Shown here: piece after piece, positions 1 to 8,237 of the stretch
Layout of the letters: every line of letters begins with the position of its first letter
Position numbering within the stretch: position 1 is the stretch's first letter
IMG/VR virus record: IMGVR_UViG_3300021962_000169
Location: 1 to 49,450 of that record
Reading direction: 5' to 3' (one strand)
Source of the DNA: a virus
Length of the DNA: 49,450 bases
Translations under genes and position numbers: made by a program
The notes under the pieces: model-generated
Database searches by the model: none
What the model saw: the letters and a program-made list of their open reading frames with translations, nothing else
Told to the model about the DNA's origin: nothing

Positions 1-77
1 TAGCCGCAGAGTTGAGCCCTACAGATGAGCGAATAGTCGGTAACCTAGAACTCTACAAGAAGGCGGTAGAAGATTGA
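1..77 (+). CDS. C-terminal fragment of an upstream head gene (partial)
   Basis: Only the last 24 codons lie in the window. The frame is open from base 3 and ends at TGA 75-77 with a charged, probably helical tail (...LELYKKAVED). The start and all domains are outside, so the family cannot be read. It abuts a head-completion-like gene and lies upstream of the tail genes, so a head protein such as the major capsid protein is plausible. That assignment rests on gene order alone. Confidence 0.55.
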   Translation, partial: AAELSPTDERIVGNLELYKKAVED

Positions 78-604
78 GAGCTCACGCACCAGGTGGTCGC
101 TTTGATGCAGACTTTGAAACCAATAAGGTATTAGAAGGCGTAGACGCAGACCTTAAGCGTCCTGTAGGAACTACCGCCAAATGGTTTATCTGGGACCCCG
201 TAGCTACTGTGGTTGACCCTATCTATGATGTAGGACAAGACCTGTCTACTGCGACTGGTGGTCGTATCTGGAAAGGCCCATTTGATTTGCCAGTAGTAAG
301 GGCTGTCATTAAACAAGGTGGCGTAAAGAACAGTCAACGAGGTTACTACGGTGCAGACTCCCTACACCTCACCCTTAATGCTGAGGACGTAGAGAAGATT
401 GCACCAGGCGTAATTGGTAACCCAGACCTACAAGCTCGTGGCCGTATCCTATGGAAGGGCCAGGTCTATCGCCCTTACTATATCCAACAAGCAGGTATTG
501 TTGCTGAAAGATTCACACTCTTGGTTGTAGAATGTATGCAGGTAATGGCCGACGAAATGGTCAATGACCCACAGTTCCTGGCACTTGCTGGGTATATTAA
601 GTAG
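74..604 (+). CDS. Putative head-completion or neck protein
   Basis: This 176-residue protein is not recognised by motif. The start is TTG at 74, overlapping the stop of the preceding gene (TTGA) and preceded by AAGGCGG at 60-66 with 7-nt spacing; no earlier in-frame start exists in the window. The sequence is a mixed alpha/beta globular type with no signal peptide or membrane segment. It sits between the end of a probable capsid gene and the tail genes, where contractile-tail phages encode neck and connector proteins, so a structural role is inferred. The next gene follows 8 nt later behind its own ribosome site (TAGGAGG). Confidence 0.6.
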   Translation: MRAHAPGGRFDADFETNKVLEGVDADLKRPVGTTAKWFIWDPVATVVDPIYDVGQDLSTATGGRIWKGPFDLPVVRAVIKQGGVKNSQRGYYGADSLHLTLNAEDVEKIAPGVIGNPDLQARGRILWKGQVYRPYYIQQAGIVAERFTLLVVECMQVMADEMVNDPQFLALAGYIK

Positions 605-612
605 GAGGCGCC

Positions 613-903
613 ATGGCACTTATTCATCAATCTTTTACGGTAGGCACAAGCCCAGTTTTATTAGCTGAGATTCCACCTAAGAGCCCAGAGACAACTGTTC
701 AAATCGTTAATGACGATAACAACAGCATCTATATTGGTGACTTAACAGTTGCAACCAGCGGCGTAGACAAGGGCCTTACAGTAAAGAAGGACTCTGTGTA
801 TAGCATTAGATTAAATGCTGGCGATAAGCTCTACGGAATTGCCGCTATTTCTACAAGCGCTAACGCTGTATCCGTTCTCTACTCAAGCGTATTTGCAAGC
901 TAA
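613..903 (+). CDS. Small beta-rich putative virion protein
   Basis: A 96-residue protein with strong ribosome site TAGGAGG just upstream. Alternating hydrophobic and polar residues, with many Ser, Thr, Val and Gly, suggest an all-beta fold. No catalytic motif is visible. Small beta-rich proteins beside capsid genes are often head decoration or fibre-base proteins, and that is the most likely role here by position. The stop (TAA 901-903) overlaps the ATG of the next gene by one base, showing translational coupling in the head module. Confidence 0.6.
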   Translation: MALIHQSFTVGTSPVLLAEIPPKSPETTVQIVNDDNNSIYIGDLTVATSGVDKGLTVKKDSVYSIRLNAGDKLYGIAAISTSANAVSVLYSSVFAS

Positions 904-1043
904 TGGCTAAAGATACGAACCCTTGTTGGGACGGCTACGTCCAAGTAGGCATGAAGACTAAAGGTGGCAAAAAAGTTCCGAACTGCGTCCCCGCAGGTTC
1001 TGGCAAAAAGAAAGTCTCCAAACCAAAGAAAGCGAGCAAGTAA
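903..1043 (+). CDS. Tiny basic protein with a CWDGYxxxGMK motif
   Basis: A 46-residue ORF starting at the ATG that overlaps the previous TAA. It reads MAKDTNPCWDGYVQVGMK, a Lys/Gly stretch, VPNCVP and a Lys-rich tail. I recall similar very short proteins (CW-GY--VGMK-K-GK-VPNCVP) near structural genes of many environmental phages, with no function known. The two Cys residues (positions 8 and 28) could bind a metal or form a disulfide. First of four consecutive tiny lysine-rich genes. Confidence 0.65.
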   Translation: MAKDTNPCWDGYVQVGMKTKGGKKVPNCVPAGSGKKKVSKPKKASK

Positions 1044-1044
1044 T

Positions 1045-1209
1045 ATGTGTGCTACATGTGGATGTATGGGAAAAAAGAAGGCTGCTAAGAAGGTCGCTAA
1101 GAAGGCGGCTCCAAAGGGCATGTCTTCAAAGCAAAAGAAGCTTGATGTAGACAAAGATGGCAAGCTAGAAGGCTCAGACTTCGCTGCCCTACGAAAGAAG
1201 AAGAAGTAA
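1045..1209 (+). CDS. Tiny Lys-rich protein with Cys N-terminus and EF-hand-like loop
   Basis: A 54-residue protein. The start ATG 1045 lies 1 nt after the previous stop; a longer in-frame extension is open but runs through the neighbouring gene. It begins MCATCGCMGKKK, has a Lys/Ala-rich centre, then a loop DVDKDGKLEGSDF fitting the calcium-binding DxDxDG pattern of an EF hand or dockerin-like loop (residues about 36-48). It ends in a run of lysines. The N-terminus nearly repeats that of the next gene, suggesting duplication. Function unknown; perhaps a DNA- or capsid-associated virion peptide. Confidence 0.6.
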   Translation: MCATCGCMGKKKAAKKVAKKAAPKGMSSKQKKLDVDKDGKLEGSDFAALRKKKK

Positions 1210-1349
1210 TGTGCGCTACCTGCGGCTGCGGTAAGCCAAAAGACAAGCATGGTATGAAGACCCTACAAGCGGCTAACAAGAAGTTTGCTAAGAAGGCTGC
1301 CCCATCTAAAGCTAAGAAGGCAGCTATGCCTAGAAAGAAAGGCATGTAA
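1209..1349 (+). CDS. Tiny Cys/Lys-rich protein, sibling of the preceding gene
   Basis: A 46-residue ORF whose ATG overlaps the preceding TAA by one base and whose own TAA overlaps the next ATG. It begins MCATCGCGKPKDKHG and continues as a strongly basic Lys/Ala sequence ending PRKKGM. The shared MCATCGC start with the preceding gene points to a tandem duplication that then diverged; this copy has no EF-hand loop. The three Cys in seven residues may bind zinc or another metal. No known family recognised. Confidence 0.6.
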   Translation: MCATCGCGKPKDKHGMKTLQAANKKFAKKAAPSKAKKAAMPRKKGM

Positions 1350-1549
1350 TGGCTACCTTTAACTTCGGCAAGTACACAGAGGCCAAGGACAAGAATAAAG
1401 ATGCCAAGATGACCAAGGGTATGACCCCCGCTCAAAAGGCTAAGTTTGAAAAGGCTGACAAGGCTCACGGAGCTAAGAAGAAGCCAAAGACAATGGCTGA
1501 AGATAAGAAGATTGACGCCAAAATCATTAAGAAGATTAAAAAGAAGTAA
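1349..1549 (+). CDS. Small highly basic protein
   Basis: A 66-residue protein starting at the ATG overlapping the previous stop. More than a third of the residues are lysine, with a central MTPAQKAKFEKADKAHG helix and a C-terminus of alternating Lys/Ile ending KKIKKK. It has no cysteines, unlike its two neighbours. It may bind nucleic acid electrostatically, for example inside the capsid, but this is only inferred from charge and location. It is the last gene before a strong terminator. Confidence 0.6.
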   Translation: MATFNFGKYTEAKDKNKDAKMTKGMTPAQKAKFEKADKAHGAKKKPKTMAEDKKIDAKIIKKIKKK

Positions 1550-1557
1550 GACGCTTA

Positions 1558-1584
1558 GGGGCCCAAAAGGGCCCCTTTGCTTTA
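1558..1584 (+). terminator. Intrinsic terminator after the tiny-gene cluster
   Basis: Perfect 7-bp stem GGGGCCC / GGGCCCC (1558-1564 with 1569-1575), AAAA loop, followed by TTTGCTTT. It lies 8 nt after the stop of the last lysine-rich gene. Confidence 0.85.
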
Positions 1585-1656
1585 TCCTTATAGTGAATCC
1601 ATGCGGGATTCAAAGCTTCACCCCCTGCGTTGTACCTTGCGAAATCTAGGATGGAC

Positions 1657-1818
1657 ATGCCTAAAAAAGTATCATCAGCATCTGACACAGACTTCAGACG
1701 CGAGATTAATAAGGCCATTCCTGGTAATGCTGTCACTGCAGCTTTAGGGGCTTTGACTGTCGCAAACGTACTACTGGGGAGACACGTTGCTAAACGTAGA
1801 AAATCTCGTAGAGGCTAA
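1657..1818 (+). CDS. Small protein with one hydrophobic segment and a basic tail
   Basis: A 53-residue protein. I place the start at ATG 1657, with AGGATGG 4-10 nt upstream; ATG 1651 and TTG 1630 are alternatives with worse spacing. Residues about 22-39 are hydrophobic (TAALGALTVANVLLG) and the C-terminus is RHVAKRRKSRRG, which suggests one membrane-spanning or fold-buried helix with a positive cytoplasmic end. It could be a membrane peptide or a small virion component. The next gene's TTG start lies inside it, so the two are translationally coupled. Confidence 0.5.
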   Translation: MPKKVSSASDTDFRREINKAIPGNAVTAALGALTVANVLLGRHVAKRRKSRRG

Positions 1819-2107
1819 AGCCTCCGAGGGCTCATTAGAAATGACTGCAGCTCTTCGTGAGCGTGCAGTGGCTGCTGGCTGGCCAGCTGATGTAATCCCC
1901 CAGATGTCAGTTAACTTTGACGGTTCTAATTTAAACTACAACGTACCTGATAAAGCATGGGACCTAGAATACGGTGAGCCTAATAAGTCCGCCCCAACCT
2001 CTGTCATGCGCGGTTTGAACTACCGACTACATGGGTTTATGGATGAAATCATAGACAACGAGCTCCTTGACCGTATGGTTATGGAAGGCGAGGTGTTCCA
2101 TGGGTAG
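1787..2107 (+). CDS. Putative neck or connector protein
   Basis: A 106-residue protein of unrecognised family. The TTG start at 1787 has GGGGAG at 1776-1781 with 5-nt spacing, so I prefer it; ATG 1841 would give an 88-residue protein. The sequence is mixed alpha/beta with conserved-looking segments LRERAVAAGWP and YRLHGFMDEIIDNELLDR. It overlaps the next gene by 8 nt. Its position between head genes and the tail-terminator-like gene suggests a head-tail joining or neck role, on context only. Confidence 0.55.
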   Translation: MLNVENLVEAKASEGSLEMTAALRERAVAAGWPADVIPQMSVNFDGSNLNYNVPDKAWDLEYGEPNKSAPTSVMRGLNYRLHGFMDEIIDNELLDRMVMEGEVFHG

Positions 2108-2768
2108 CCCATTTATTATTGCAGAGGATGAGGCAATCAAGGCCTACCTACAGGGTATGGTGGTTGCTGATGAGAAGTCAGCAGCAAACAACGGACCTAC
2201 TGAGACAATTAAAACTAGACCAGTAAAGGTATGGTTCGGATACCCTGATGTAGAAATCCGTGCACAGGAGTTTCCTTTTGTAACTATAGATTTAATTGAT
2301 GTTGTTCCAGCTAATGACCGTCAGGTTCAAGGAAAGCTACACGACGGGGACTATCGTGGAACTATCACAGCTGTGCCAGGTTTAGTCTACGAATACGACT
2401 ACCCTATTGCTTACGACCTTATCTATCAGCTTACAACCTATGCAAGACACCCACGACATGACAGGGCCATCCTGTTTCAAATGTGGAATAAGTTTCCATC
2501 TAAGTACGGCGTACTGCCTGTAAGTAATCAGTTAGGAACTGAGTACAGCAAGCGGTCTATGTTTGTAGATGGATATGCAAAGCGAGATACGTTTGAGGAT
2601 GCGGAAAGTGGAAACCGACGCCTCCTACGTAACGTCTTTACATTAAGGGTGGTTAGTGAGATGACCCCAGCAGTAGCAGCCACAGCATTTGCTGCTATTA
2701 CTTCTGTCACTATTAACCTACCAGTAAACAACCAGACGTCTATCCCTTCGGTCTACGAAATCTTGTAA
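2100..2768 (+). CDS. Putative tail terminator or neck protein
   Basis: A 222-residue protein starting at ATG 2100, with GGCGAGG just upstream and overlapping the previous stop. No diagnostic motif is visible. The N-terminal half has FGYPDVEIRAQEFPFVTIDLIDV, a strand-helix pattern common in tail-terminator-like proteins, and the C-terminus is Thr/Val-rich. In contractile phages the gene just before the sheath commonly encodes the terminator that caps tube and sheath (T4 gp15-like) or a neck protein, so the role is inferred from synteny. A gap of 42 nt with AAGGAG then leads to the sheath. Confidence 0.55.
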   Translation: MGSPFIIAEDEAIKAYLQGMVVADEKSAANNGPTETIKTRPVKVWFGYPDVEIRAQEFPFVTIDLIDVVPANDRQVQGKLHDGDYRGTITAVPGLVYEYDYPIAYDLIYQLTTYARHPRHDRAILFQMWNKFPSKYGVLPVSNQLGTEYSKRSMFVDGYAKRDTFEDAESGNRRLLRNVFTLRVVSEMTPAVAATAFAAITSVTINLPVNNQTSIPSVYEIL

Positions 2769-2810
2769 TAAACGGCAACCACGTAAAATCTATCTAAGGA
2801 GATAATCTAA

Positions 2811-4313
2811 ATGGCATTTCAACGCCCTGGGGTATACGTTCAAGAAACGTTGAACCCTGTACAGCCAATCGCTGGAACTAACTCAGAGTTTGTTACAGCT
2901 TTAGTTGGTGAAAACGACCGCGGTCCTATCAACACCCCTTCACTCGTAACATCTTGGAACCAGTACGTAACATTGTTTGGTTCTTGGAACTCTTATACAA
3001 ACAACTCATTGCCACTTGCAGTTTACATGTTTTTCTCAAATGGTGGCAGCCAGCTTTACGTAACACGTATTGCAGCAGCCCCAGGCCTTGCTACTCGTTC
3101 ACTCAATGACCGAGCTGTCAGCGCTTCAGCAACTCTCCAAGTAGCTGCTAAGAACCCTGGTCGCTGGGGAAATGACCTAAACATTTCTATTGCTAACTCT
3201 ATTGAGACTGGCTACTTTGACCTTATCGTCTACAGCGGTGGTCAGACAGACTCAAATGTTGTAGAGACATTTAGTCAGCTATCTATGACAACTACTGACA
3301 CACGCTATGCACTAAACGTTGTTAATGTTTCATCTAACTACGTAACATTGACAGACCTAAACTCTGCAAATACTGGAACTACAAGAAACCCAGCTGTTGT
3401 TGCTAACCAAACACTTGCTGGCGGTTCAGTTGGAAACGCTGTTTCAGTTACAGAATATTCAGCAGGTCTTGCCGCATTTGATACAGTACTTCAGTCTCTG
3501 GTTCTTAACTTGCCAGGTCAGACAGCTGTAAACGTTGTAAACGCTGCCATTAGCTACGCTGAATCACGCGATGACGTGTTCGTAGTTATTGACGGAATTG
3601 ACAACACTCCAGCAGACCAGCTAACTCGCTCTGCTCAGTACACAGCAAGCTCTCTAGCAGCTGTTTACTACCCACCTCTAGTTATTGCAGACCCAACTGT
3701 TGCACTAGGTGCTACCACTGGTAGAACTGTAACTGTAGGTGCTGGAGCAGCTGTGGCAGGTCTTATCGCTACTACAGATAACTCTCGTGGAGTTTACAAG
3801 GCACCTGCTGGTTTGCAGGCTCGTCTTGCTGGTGTGGTTTCTACACGTCAGCTTACAAATGCAAACCTTGACTCTCTTAACTCAGCAGCAGCTCCTGTAA
3901 ATGCTATCCGTTTTATCCCAGGTTCAGGCTATGTTGTAATGGGAGCAAGAACTCTTAAGGCAGGTTACATCGACAAGTACGTACCAGTACGTCGTTCACT
4001 TATCTACTTACGCAAGTCTCTTACTGACCTTACACAGTTTGCAATCTTTGAGCCAAACAACGAAGGACTATGGCGTCGTCTAGATGCAACAGTCTCTTCA
4101 TTCCTCACACAGTTCTGGTCACAGGGAGGCCTTCGTGGTGCTACTCCTGACCAGGCATTCTTTGTCAAGGTCGATTCTGAGAACAACCCTCAGTACCTAA
4201 TCGACCAAGGCCAAGTAAACATTGAAGTTGGCGTTGCCCTACAGCGTCCAGCTGAATTCGTAATCATCAAAATTGGCCAGTTTGACGGTGGAACCACCGT
4301 TACTGTTGCGTAA
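2811..4313 (+). CDS. Contractile tail sheath protein
   Basis: A 500-residue phage tail sheath subunit, which polymerises around the tube and contracts on infection. The N-terminus AFQRPGVYVQETLNPV is the classical sheath start (PGVYxxE), followed by IAGTNSEFVTALVGENDRGP. The conserved C-terminal part contains DKYVPVRRSLIYLRKSL, then a region ending in VNIEVGVALQRPAEFVIIKI. The length is typical of a compact sheath lacking large inserted domains. The ribosome site is AAGGAG, 9 nt upstream of the ATG. The tube gene follows 15 nt later. Confidence 0.96.
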   Translation: MAFQRPGVYVQETLNPVQPIAGTNSEFVTALVGENDRGPINTPSLVTSWNQYVTLFGSWNSYTNNSLPLAVYMFFSNGGSQLYVTRIAAAPGLATRSLNDRAVSASATLQVAAKNPGRWGNDLNISIANSIETGYFDLIVYSGGQTDSNVVETFSQLSMTTTDTRYALNVVNVSSNYVTLTDLNSANTGTTRNPAVVANQTLAGGSVGNAVSVTEYSAGLAAFDTVLQSLVLNLPGQTAVNVVNAAISYAESRDDVFVVIDGIDNTPADQLTRSAQYTASSLAAVYYPPLVIADPTVALGATTGRTVTVGAGAAVAGLIATTDNSRGVYKAPAGLQARLAGVVSTRQLTNANLDSLNSAAAPVNAIRFIPGSGYVVMGARTLKAGYIDKYVPVRRSLIYLRKSLTDLTQFAIFEPNNEGLWRRLDATVSSFLTQFWSQGGLRGATPDQAFFVKVDSENNPQYLIDQGQVNIEVGVALQRPAEFVIIKIGQFDGGTTVTVA

Positions 4314-4328
4314 AGGAGAGCCAAATAA

Positions 4329-4994
4329 ATGACAACCCCTTCAAGTATCATCAATCGCTTCTCAAAGCTAGCGACTGACCCACTACGCTCGTTCCGATTT
4401 TATGCACAGTTTACACCCGCTCAAGGTGGCGCACCGTTCACTGATAAAATCCTAACTGGCTCAACTGCAGAACCAGCAACCTCTGGTATCTCATCTAGCT
4501 GGATTGGTGGTTTCTCACAAATCTCTGGTCTCAGCATTAATACACAGTCAATCCAGTACCGTGAAGGTGGCTATAACACCACCGTACACCAGGTACCTGG
4601 TATGACTACCTTCTCACCAGTAACCTTCCAGCGTGGAGTTCTCTACGGAAACGACCAGGCTATTACCTGGATGCGTGGATTGTTTGCTACATCTTCAGGT
4701 GAAGGCATTGCAATGCGTCAAGGTGGAGTGGACAAGAACTTCCGCGTAGACATTAACGTCTATGTAATGGACCACCCAAACACTGCTACAAACTCAGCAA
4801 CAACCACTGCAAATGACAACACCCCACGTATGGGATTCAAGATTCATAACGCTTGGATTACTACGCTAAACTATACAGACCTAAATGCTGCTGACGGAGC
4901 GATTCTTTATGAGTCAATGTCACTAGTTCACGAAGGTTTGTCAGTGTTCTTTACTGATGCAAACTACGTCCGTAAGGATACTGGAAAGCTTTAA
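4329..4994 (+). CDS. Tail tube protein (gp19 family)
   Basis: A 221-residue tube subunit of the T4 gp19-like family. The N-terminal part PLRSFRFYAQFTP is the conserved first strand. It is followed by GGFSQISGLSINTQSIQYREGG and VPGMTTFSPVTFQRGVLYG, the loop-strand pattern that stacks hexameric rings, and the C-terminal strands HNAWITTLNYTDLNA and ILYESMSLVHEGL. Its place directly after the sheath is the usual order. It forms the inner tube through which DNA passes. Ribosome site AAAGGAG is upstream. Confidence 0.95.
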   Translation: MTTPSSIINRFSKLATDPLRSFRFYAQFTPAQGGAPFTDKILTGSTAEPATSGISSSWIGGFSQISGLSINTQSIQYREGGYNTTVHQVPGMTTFSPVTFQRGVLYGNDQAITWMRGLFATSSGEGIAMRQGGVDKNFRVDINVYVMDHPNTATNSATTTANDNTPRMGFKIHNAWITTLNYTDLNAADGAILYESMSLVHEGLSVFFTDANYVRKDTGKL

Positions 4995-5015
4995 ACCAAC
5001 CAATAGGAGTATAAA

Positions 5016-5810
5016 ATGTCAGACATTATTACCGATGCACAATTACTACAACAGTTTGCTGAAAAGATTTCAGAGGAGCCCGCGCCTAAGATTAAGACGC
5101 GGGCGCCTTCTGAGTCTGAGGTAGACCTGCCAGGTGGGTTCATTGACCTTAAGGGTGAACTACATACCTCGGCAGAGGTTAGAGAACTAACAGGAGCAGA
5201 TGAAGAAGCTGTAGCTAAATCAGGTTCTTCAGGCAAGGCTCTCAACGTTCTACTAGCCAGAGGCTTGGTGAAACTTGGAGACAAGGAAGCCACAGCCGAC
5301 GACCTAGATATGTTGCTATCGGGAGACCGTGACGCAATCCTTCTAGGTATTAGAAGGGTTACATTTGGACAGACATCAACCCTAATGGTTAAGTGTTTCT
5401 CTTGCCAAGATGAGCATGAGACAACTATTGACCTAGTGGAAGATGTCCCTGTTGTTCGGTTGAAAGACCCAGTGGGAGACCGCGCATGGGTTATGGATAC
5501 TAAGCAAGGCCAGGTAACTGTAGCTCTTCCAAACGGTATAACACAAAAGCGGTTGATGGAAAACTACGACAAAACATCAGCCGAGATTAATACACTCTTA
5601 CTATCTGGATGTATTGTTTCAATAAACGGTGAACCATCTGTTGGAGCTGGTACTGCACTATCACTTGGTATGGCAGACCGCACCCGCGTAATCGACGAGA
5701 TTATCAAGCGCAACCCAGGCCCTCGCCTTGGGGAGGTGAAGAAAGCTTGCAAGGCATGCGGTGAAGATATCTCTCTACCGCTGAGCTTGCTAGATTTGTT
5801 TCGTATATAG
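5016..5810 (+). CDS. Tail assembly chaperone / gp26-like baseplate assembly protein
   Basis: A 264-residue protein between tail tube and tape measure, the normal site of the tail assembly chaperone. Visible features are an acidic N-terminus, a conserved-looking helical centre (ADDLDMLLSGDRDAILLGIRR), and two Cys pairs, C127-x2-C130 and C245-x2-C248, that together could form one zinc site. This layout recalls T4 gp26-type baseplate assembly proteins, though I cannot confirm the family. The stop TAG 5808-5810 is followed by an open frame in the +1 register (to 5958) that looks like real coding sequence, so a longer frameshift product is likely. Confidence 0.75.
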   Translation: MSDIITDAQLLQQFAEKISEEPAPKIKTRAPSESEVDLPGGFIDLKGELHTSAEVRELTGADEEAVAKSGSSGKALNVLLARGLVKLGDKEATADDLDMLLSGDRDAILLGIRRVTFGQTSTLMVKCFSCQDEHETTIDLVEDVPVVRLKDPVGDRAWVMDTKQGQVTVALPNGITQKRLMENYDKTSAEINTLLLSGCIVSINGEPSVGAGTALSLGMADRTRVIDEIIKRNPGPRLGEVKKACKACGEDISLPLSLLDLFRI

Positions 5811-5958
5811 CGAAGCAGATTACGAAGAGCTACTTGACCAGTACGAAGTCCTAACAAGGTCTTTTACTGGATGGACACTAAAAGACATACGCGCCTTATC
5901 AGTTCGTGAAAGACAGAACTGGTTAGAACGTTCCCAACGATACCAACCTAGAGGATAG
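5803..5958 (+). CDS. Second half of frameshifted tail assembly chaperone (+1 frame)
   Basis: The +1 frame is open from 5794 and ends at TAG 5956-5958, 2 nt before the tape-measure ATG. It has no start codon of its own. It encodes 51 residues after the proposed slip, including ADYEELLDQYEVLTRSF, GWTLKDIRALSVRERQNW and LERSQRYQPRG. This has the strongly helical, charged character of second chaperone domains in tail assembly chaperone fusions. The site TTG TTT CGT ATA TAG lets tRNA-Phe move from UUU (5799-5801) to UUC (5800-5802), then read GTA TAT AGC. Frameshifting between tube and tape measure is a widespread phage strategy; the exact slip site is inferred. Confidence 0.65.
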   Translation, partial: VYSEADYEELLDQYEVLTRSFTGWTLKDIRALSVRERQNWLERSQRYQPRG

Positions 5959-5960
5959 TG

Positions 5961-8237
5961 ATGGCAAGAGAAGACCTTAACATGGGTAGCTCTAACGCTG
6001 CCGCATTTATCTCATCCCTAAGAACTGGCCTGTCCTCACTGCGACAGGAGATGAACCTCCTAAAGCAAGACACAGGTGGTTGGTCAAACCTACTCGGTGG
6101 AGCGATGGGACGCCTAGGTGGGCGTGGCGGTGGTTACGGACAGCCTGGTAATAATCTTGTTGCACCTGTTCCAGTATTTAATGTAACAAGCTTGGGTGAA
6201 ACATCTCAAGATTACATGTACCGTCAGTCTGGGCATAACACAGTATTCAATGCCCCTGGCATAGAACCTTATCGCCCTCTACCTACATACTACACAGGTG
6301 CGCCAACAGGCACTGGTGGTGGCGGTGGAGGTATGTCGCCTGCAATGCAGCGCGGTTTAATGGGCGGAGCTGTTGGTGGTATTGCTGGAATGCCTACAGC
6401 AAAAGAGGCTGTTGAGTATGAACTAGCTACTCAAAGAATGGTGTTCTACCAGCAGCAAGCCTCTTATCAACCTGGTGGAAGAATTAGACCGTTCTCTAAT
6501 TTAATTCCAGGTAACCCAGACCCTAACAGCGACTATGCAAGAGCGACTGCTTTGTTACAACAGTTGGGTAGACAGGGAACTACTACAGGTAAGTTCGATA
6601 CTGTACAAGCAATGGAAGCTGCAAGACAGCTTGGTATTGGTGGACCTAACTTTGCAAACGTAGCGCTTGGCGCAGCGCAGATGTCTAACCTTACCCCTGG
6701 TATTGGTGTTGAAGGCTCAATGAGAGCATACGGCGCTATACAACAAGGTCGTAACGTCAACATGCTTCGCGGTATTGGTATCCGTATCCGTGGTGAAGAT
6801 GGTTCTATGAAACCTATGCCACAGATTATTGATGAAATCTGGGCTAAGTTAATGAGAGAAAAGATGGGCAATGAACCCGTCACTGCTCAAGATGTAGCTA
6901 TCTCTTTACAGCCTGGTAATGCTCTGGCATCTATGCTTGACCAATACTTTGGAAATGACCCTCTACTTCGTAAGCAGGTAGAAGATGGTCTTATGCTTAA
7001 AGCGCGAAGTGGTGGACAGGCTTTTGCTGGAAGAGACCTTAAAAAACTTGGTGAGAAGTATGGCGCTACTACACCTGCAGTTAGTTCTTTAAGCCAAAGA
7101 ATTACAGAATCTACTAGAACCCTACAGCAAGCAGCACCTGCTATGGCTGACGCCTTCACGTATGCAAACCGCGTGCTTAGCTACTTCACAGGTTTCATGA
7201 ACTTAATCGATAGATTTACTGGTCTGTTCTCTGGAATTGGGGCAATTAAAAGCGGTATAGGAACATTAGGGCAAAGCGGTCTTGGCAGTGTATTGTCTGG
7301 AGCGTTTAACTTTGCTGCTGGCCCACTACTAGGTGGTCTTCTTGGCGGAATGTTTAAAGCAGAAGGCGGACCTGTTGGAGGAAAGCTCCCTTACGTTGTA
7401 GGTGAGCAAGGTCCAGAACTCTTTGTACCTGAACAACCAGGAATTATTGTTCCTAACCATGAGCTAAAGAATCACCCATTCCGACATGAGGGTGGCGCTG
7501 CGTACCCAGGACACAGCCACAACGGAAACTTTACAGGCCCTAAGGGCTCAAGTGGAACTAAGTTGAGCCCAGATGAATTAAAGAAGGTATTGGAAAGAGC
7601 GGGCTTTGAAGGACAGGGATTAGCAAACGCATTAAAGATTGCTGGTGCTGAGTCTGGTGGACGCCCATACGCATTTAACCCACATGGTGGGGACCTATCC
7701 TACGGCTTATTCCAAATTAACATGCTTGGCGACCTTATGGACGAACGTCTAAATAAGTCTTGGAACATGGCAGGCGGTAAATCATTTAAATTAAACTCAG
7801 TTAACGACCTTTTTGATGCAGAGACTAATGCACGTGTTGCATACCACATGTCTCAAAAAGGATATAACTGGAGCTCTTGGTCTACTAAGTCTGTGCTTGG
7901 TAACAACAACTCTCCAGGTGATGGTGGCTCAGATAGGTCTACCTTCTCCTCCGCCTCAGCTAAAAATAACGGAAAAGATGACGGAAAGTTTAGTTGGTCT
8001 AAGTTGTTCAGCACTGAAGGAACCAACAATAGAAATCTAGTATCAGATTTACTAAAGGGCTTTACCTCTATGTCAAGCCCTGCATTAAAAACTACATCTC
8101 AAGTAGGCGCTACGACGTATAACTACGGCGGCGTTACTGTAAACCTATCTGGTGGAGGAAGCGCACAAGACAATATTGCAGCCCTAAAGGCGGCTCTATC
8201 AAACTCAGAGACTCTAGATAAGGCGGCTAAAAACTAA
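5961..8237 (+). CDS. Tape measure protein with C-terminal lysozyme-like domain
   Basis: A 758-residue tail length-determining protein. ATG 5961 is chosen over the in-frame GTG 5958 because AGAGGA lies 6 nt upstream. The N-terminus is a helical region, then a Gly-rich stretch. The middle is hydrophobic and Gly-rich (about residues 425-475). There follows the tape-measure hallmark EGGPVGGKLPYVVGEQGPELFVP (about 475-500). Residues about 530-650 resemble a transglycosylase or lysozyme domain (ALKIAGAESGG, a downstream DLSYGLFQINM, then an ANARVAYHMSQ-like helix), suited to local peptidoglycan cutting during DNA entry. The catalytic Glu is probably the one in AESGG. Confidence 0.88.
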   Translation: MAREDLNMGSSNAAAFISSLRTGLSSLRQEMNLLKQDTGGWSNLLGGAMGRLGGRGGGYGQPGNNLVAPVPVFNVTSLGETSQDYMYRQSGHNTVFNAPGIEPYRPLPTYYTGAPTGTGGGGGGMSPAMQRGLMGGAVGGIAGMPTAKEAVEYELATQRMVFYQQQASYQPGGRIRPFSNLIPGNPDPNSDYARATALLQQLGRQGTTTGKFDTVQAMEAARQLGIGGPNFANVALGAAQMSNLTPGIGVEGSMRAYGAIQQGRNVNMLRGIGIRIRGEDGSMKPMPQIIDEIWAKLMREKMGNEPVTAQDVAISLQPGNALASMLDQYFGNDPLLRKQVEDGLMLKARSGGQAFAGRDLKKLGEKYGATTPAVSSLSQRITESTRTLQQAAPAMADAFTYANRVLSYFTGFMNLIDRFTGLFSGIGAIKSGIGTLGQSGLGSVLSGAFNFAAGPLLGGLLGGMFKAEGGPVGGKLPYVVGEQGPELFVPEQPGIIVPNHELKNHPFRHEGGAAYPGHSHNGNFTGPKGSSGTKLSPDELKKVLERAGFEGQGLANALKIAGAESGGRPYAFNPHGGDLSYGLFQINMLGDLMDERLNKSWNMAGGKSFKLNSVNDLFDAETNARVAYHMSQKGYNWSSWSTKSVLGNNNSPGDGGSDRSTFSSASAKNNGKDDGKFSWSKLFSTEGTNNRNLVSDLLKGFTSMSSPALKTTSQVGATTYNYGGVTVNLSGGGSAQDNIAALKAALSNSETLDKAAKN

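Noticed and set aside
964-1044. Upstream extension of the EF-hand-like tiny gene
   Set aside because: It overlaps the better-supported 46-residue gene at 903-1043; ATG 1045 directly follows that gene's stop.
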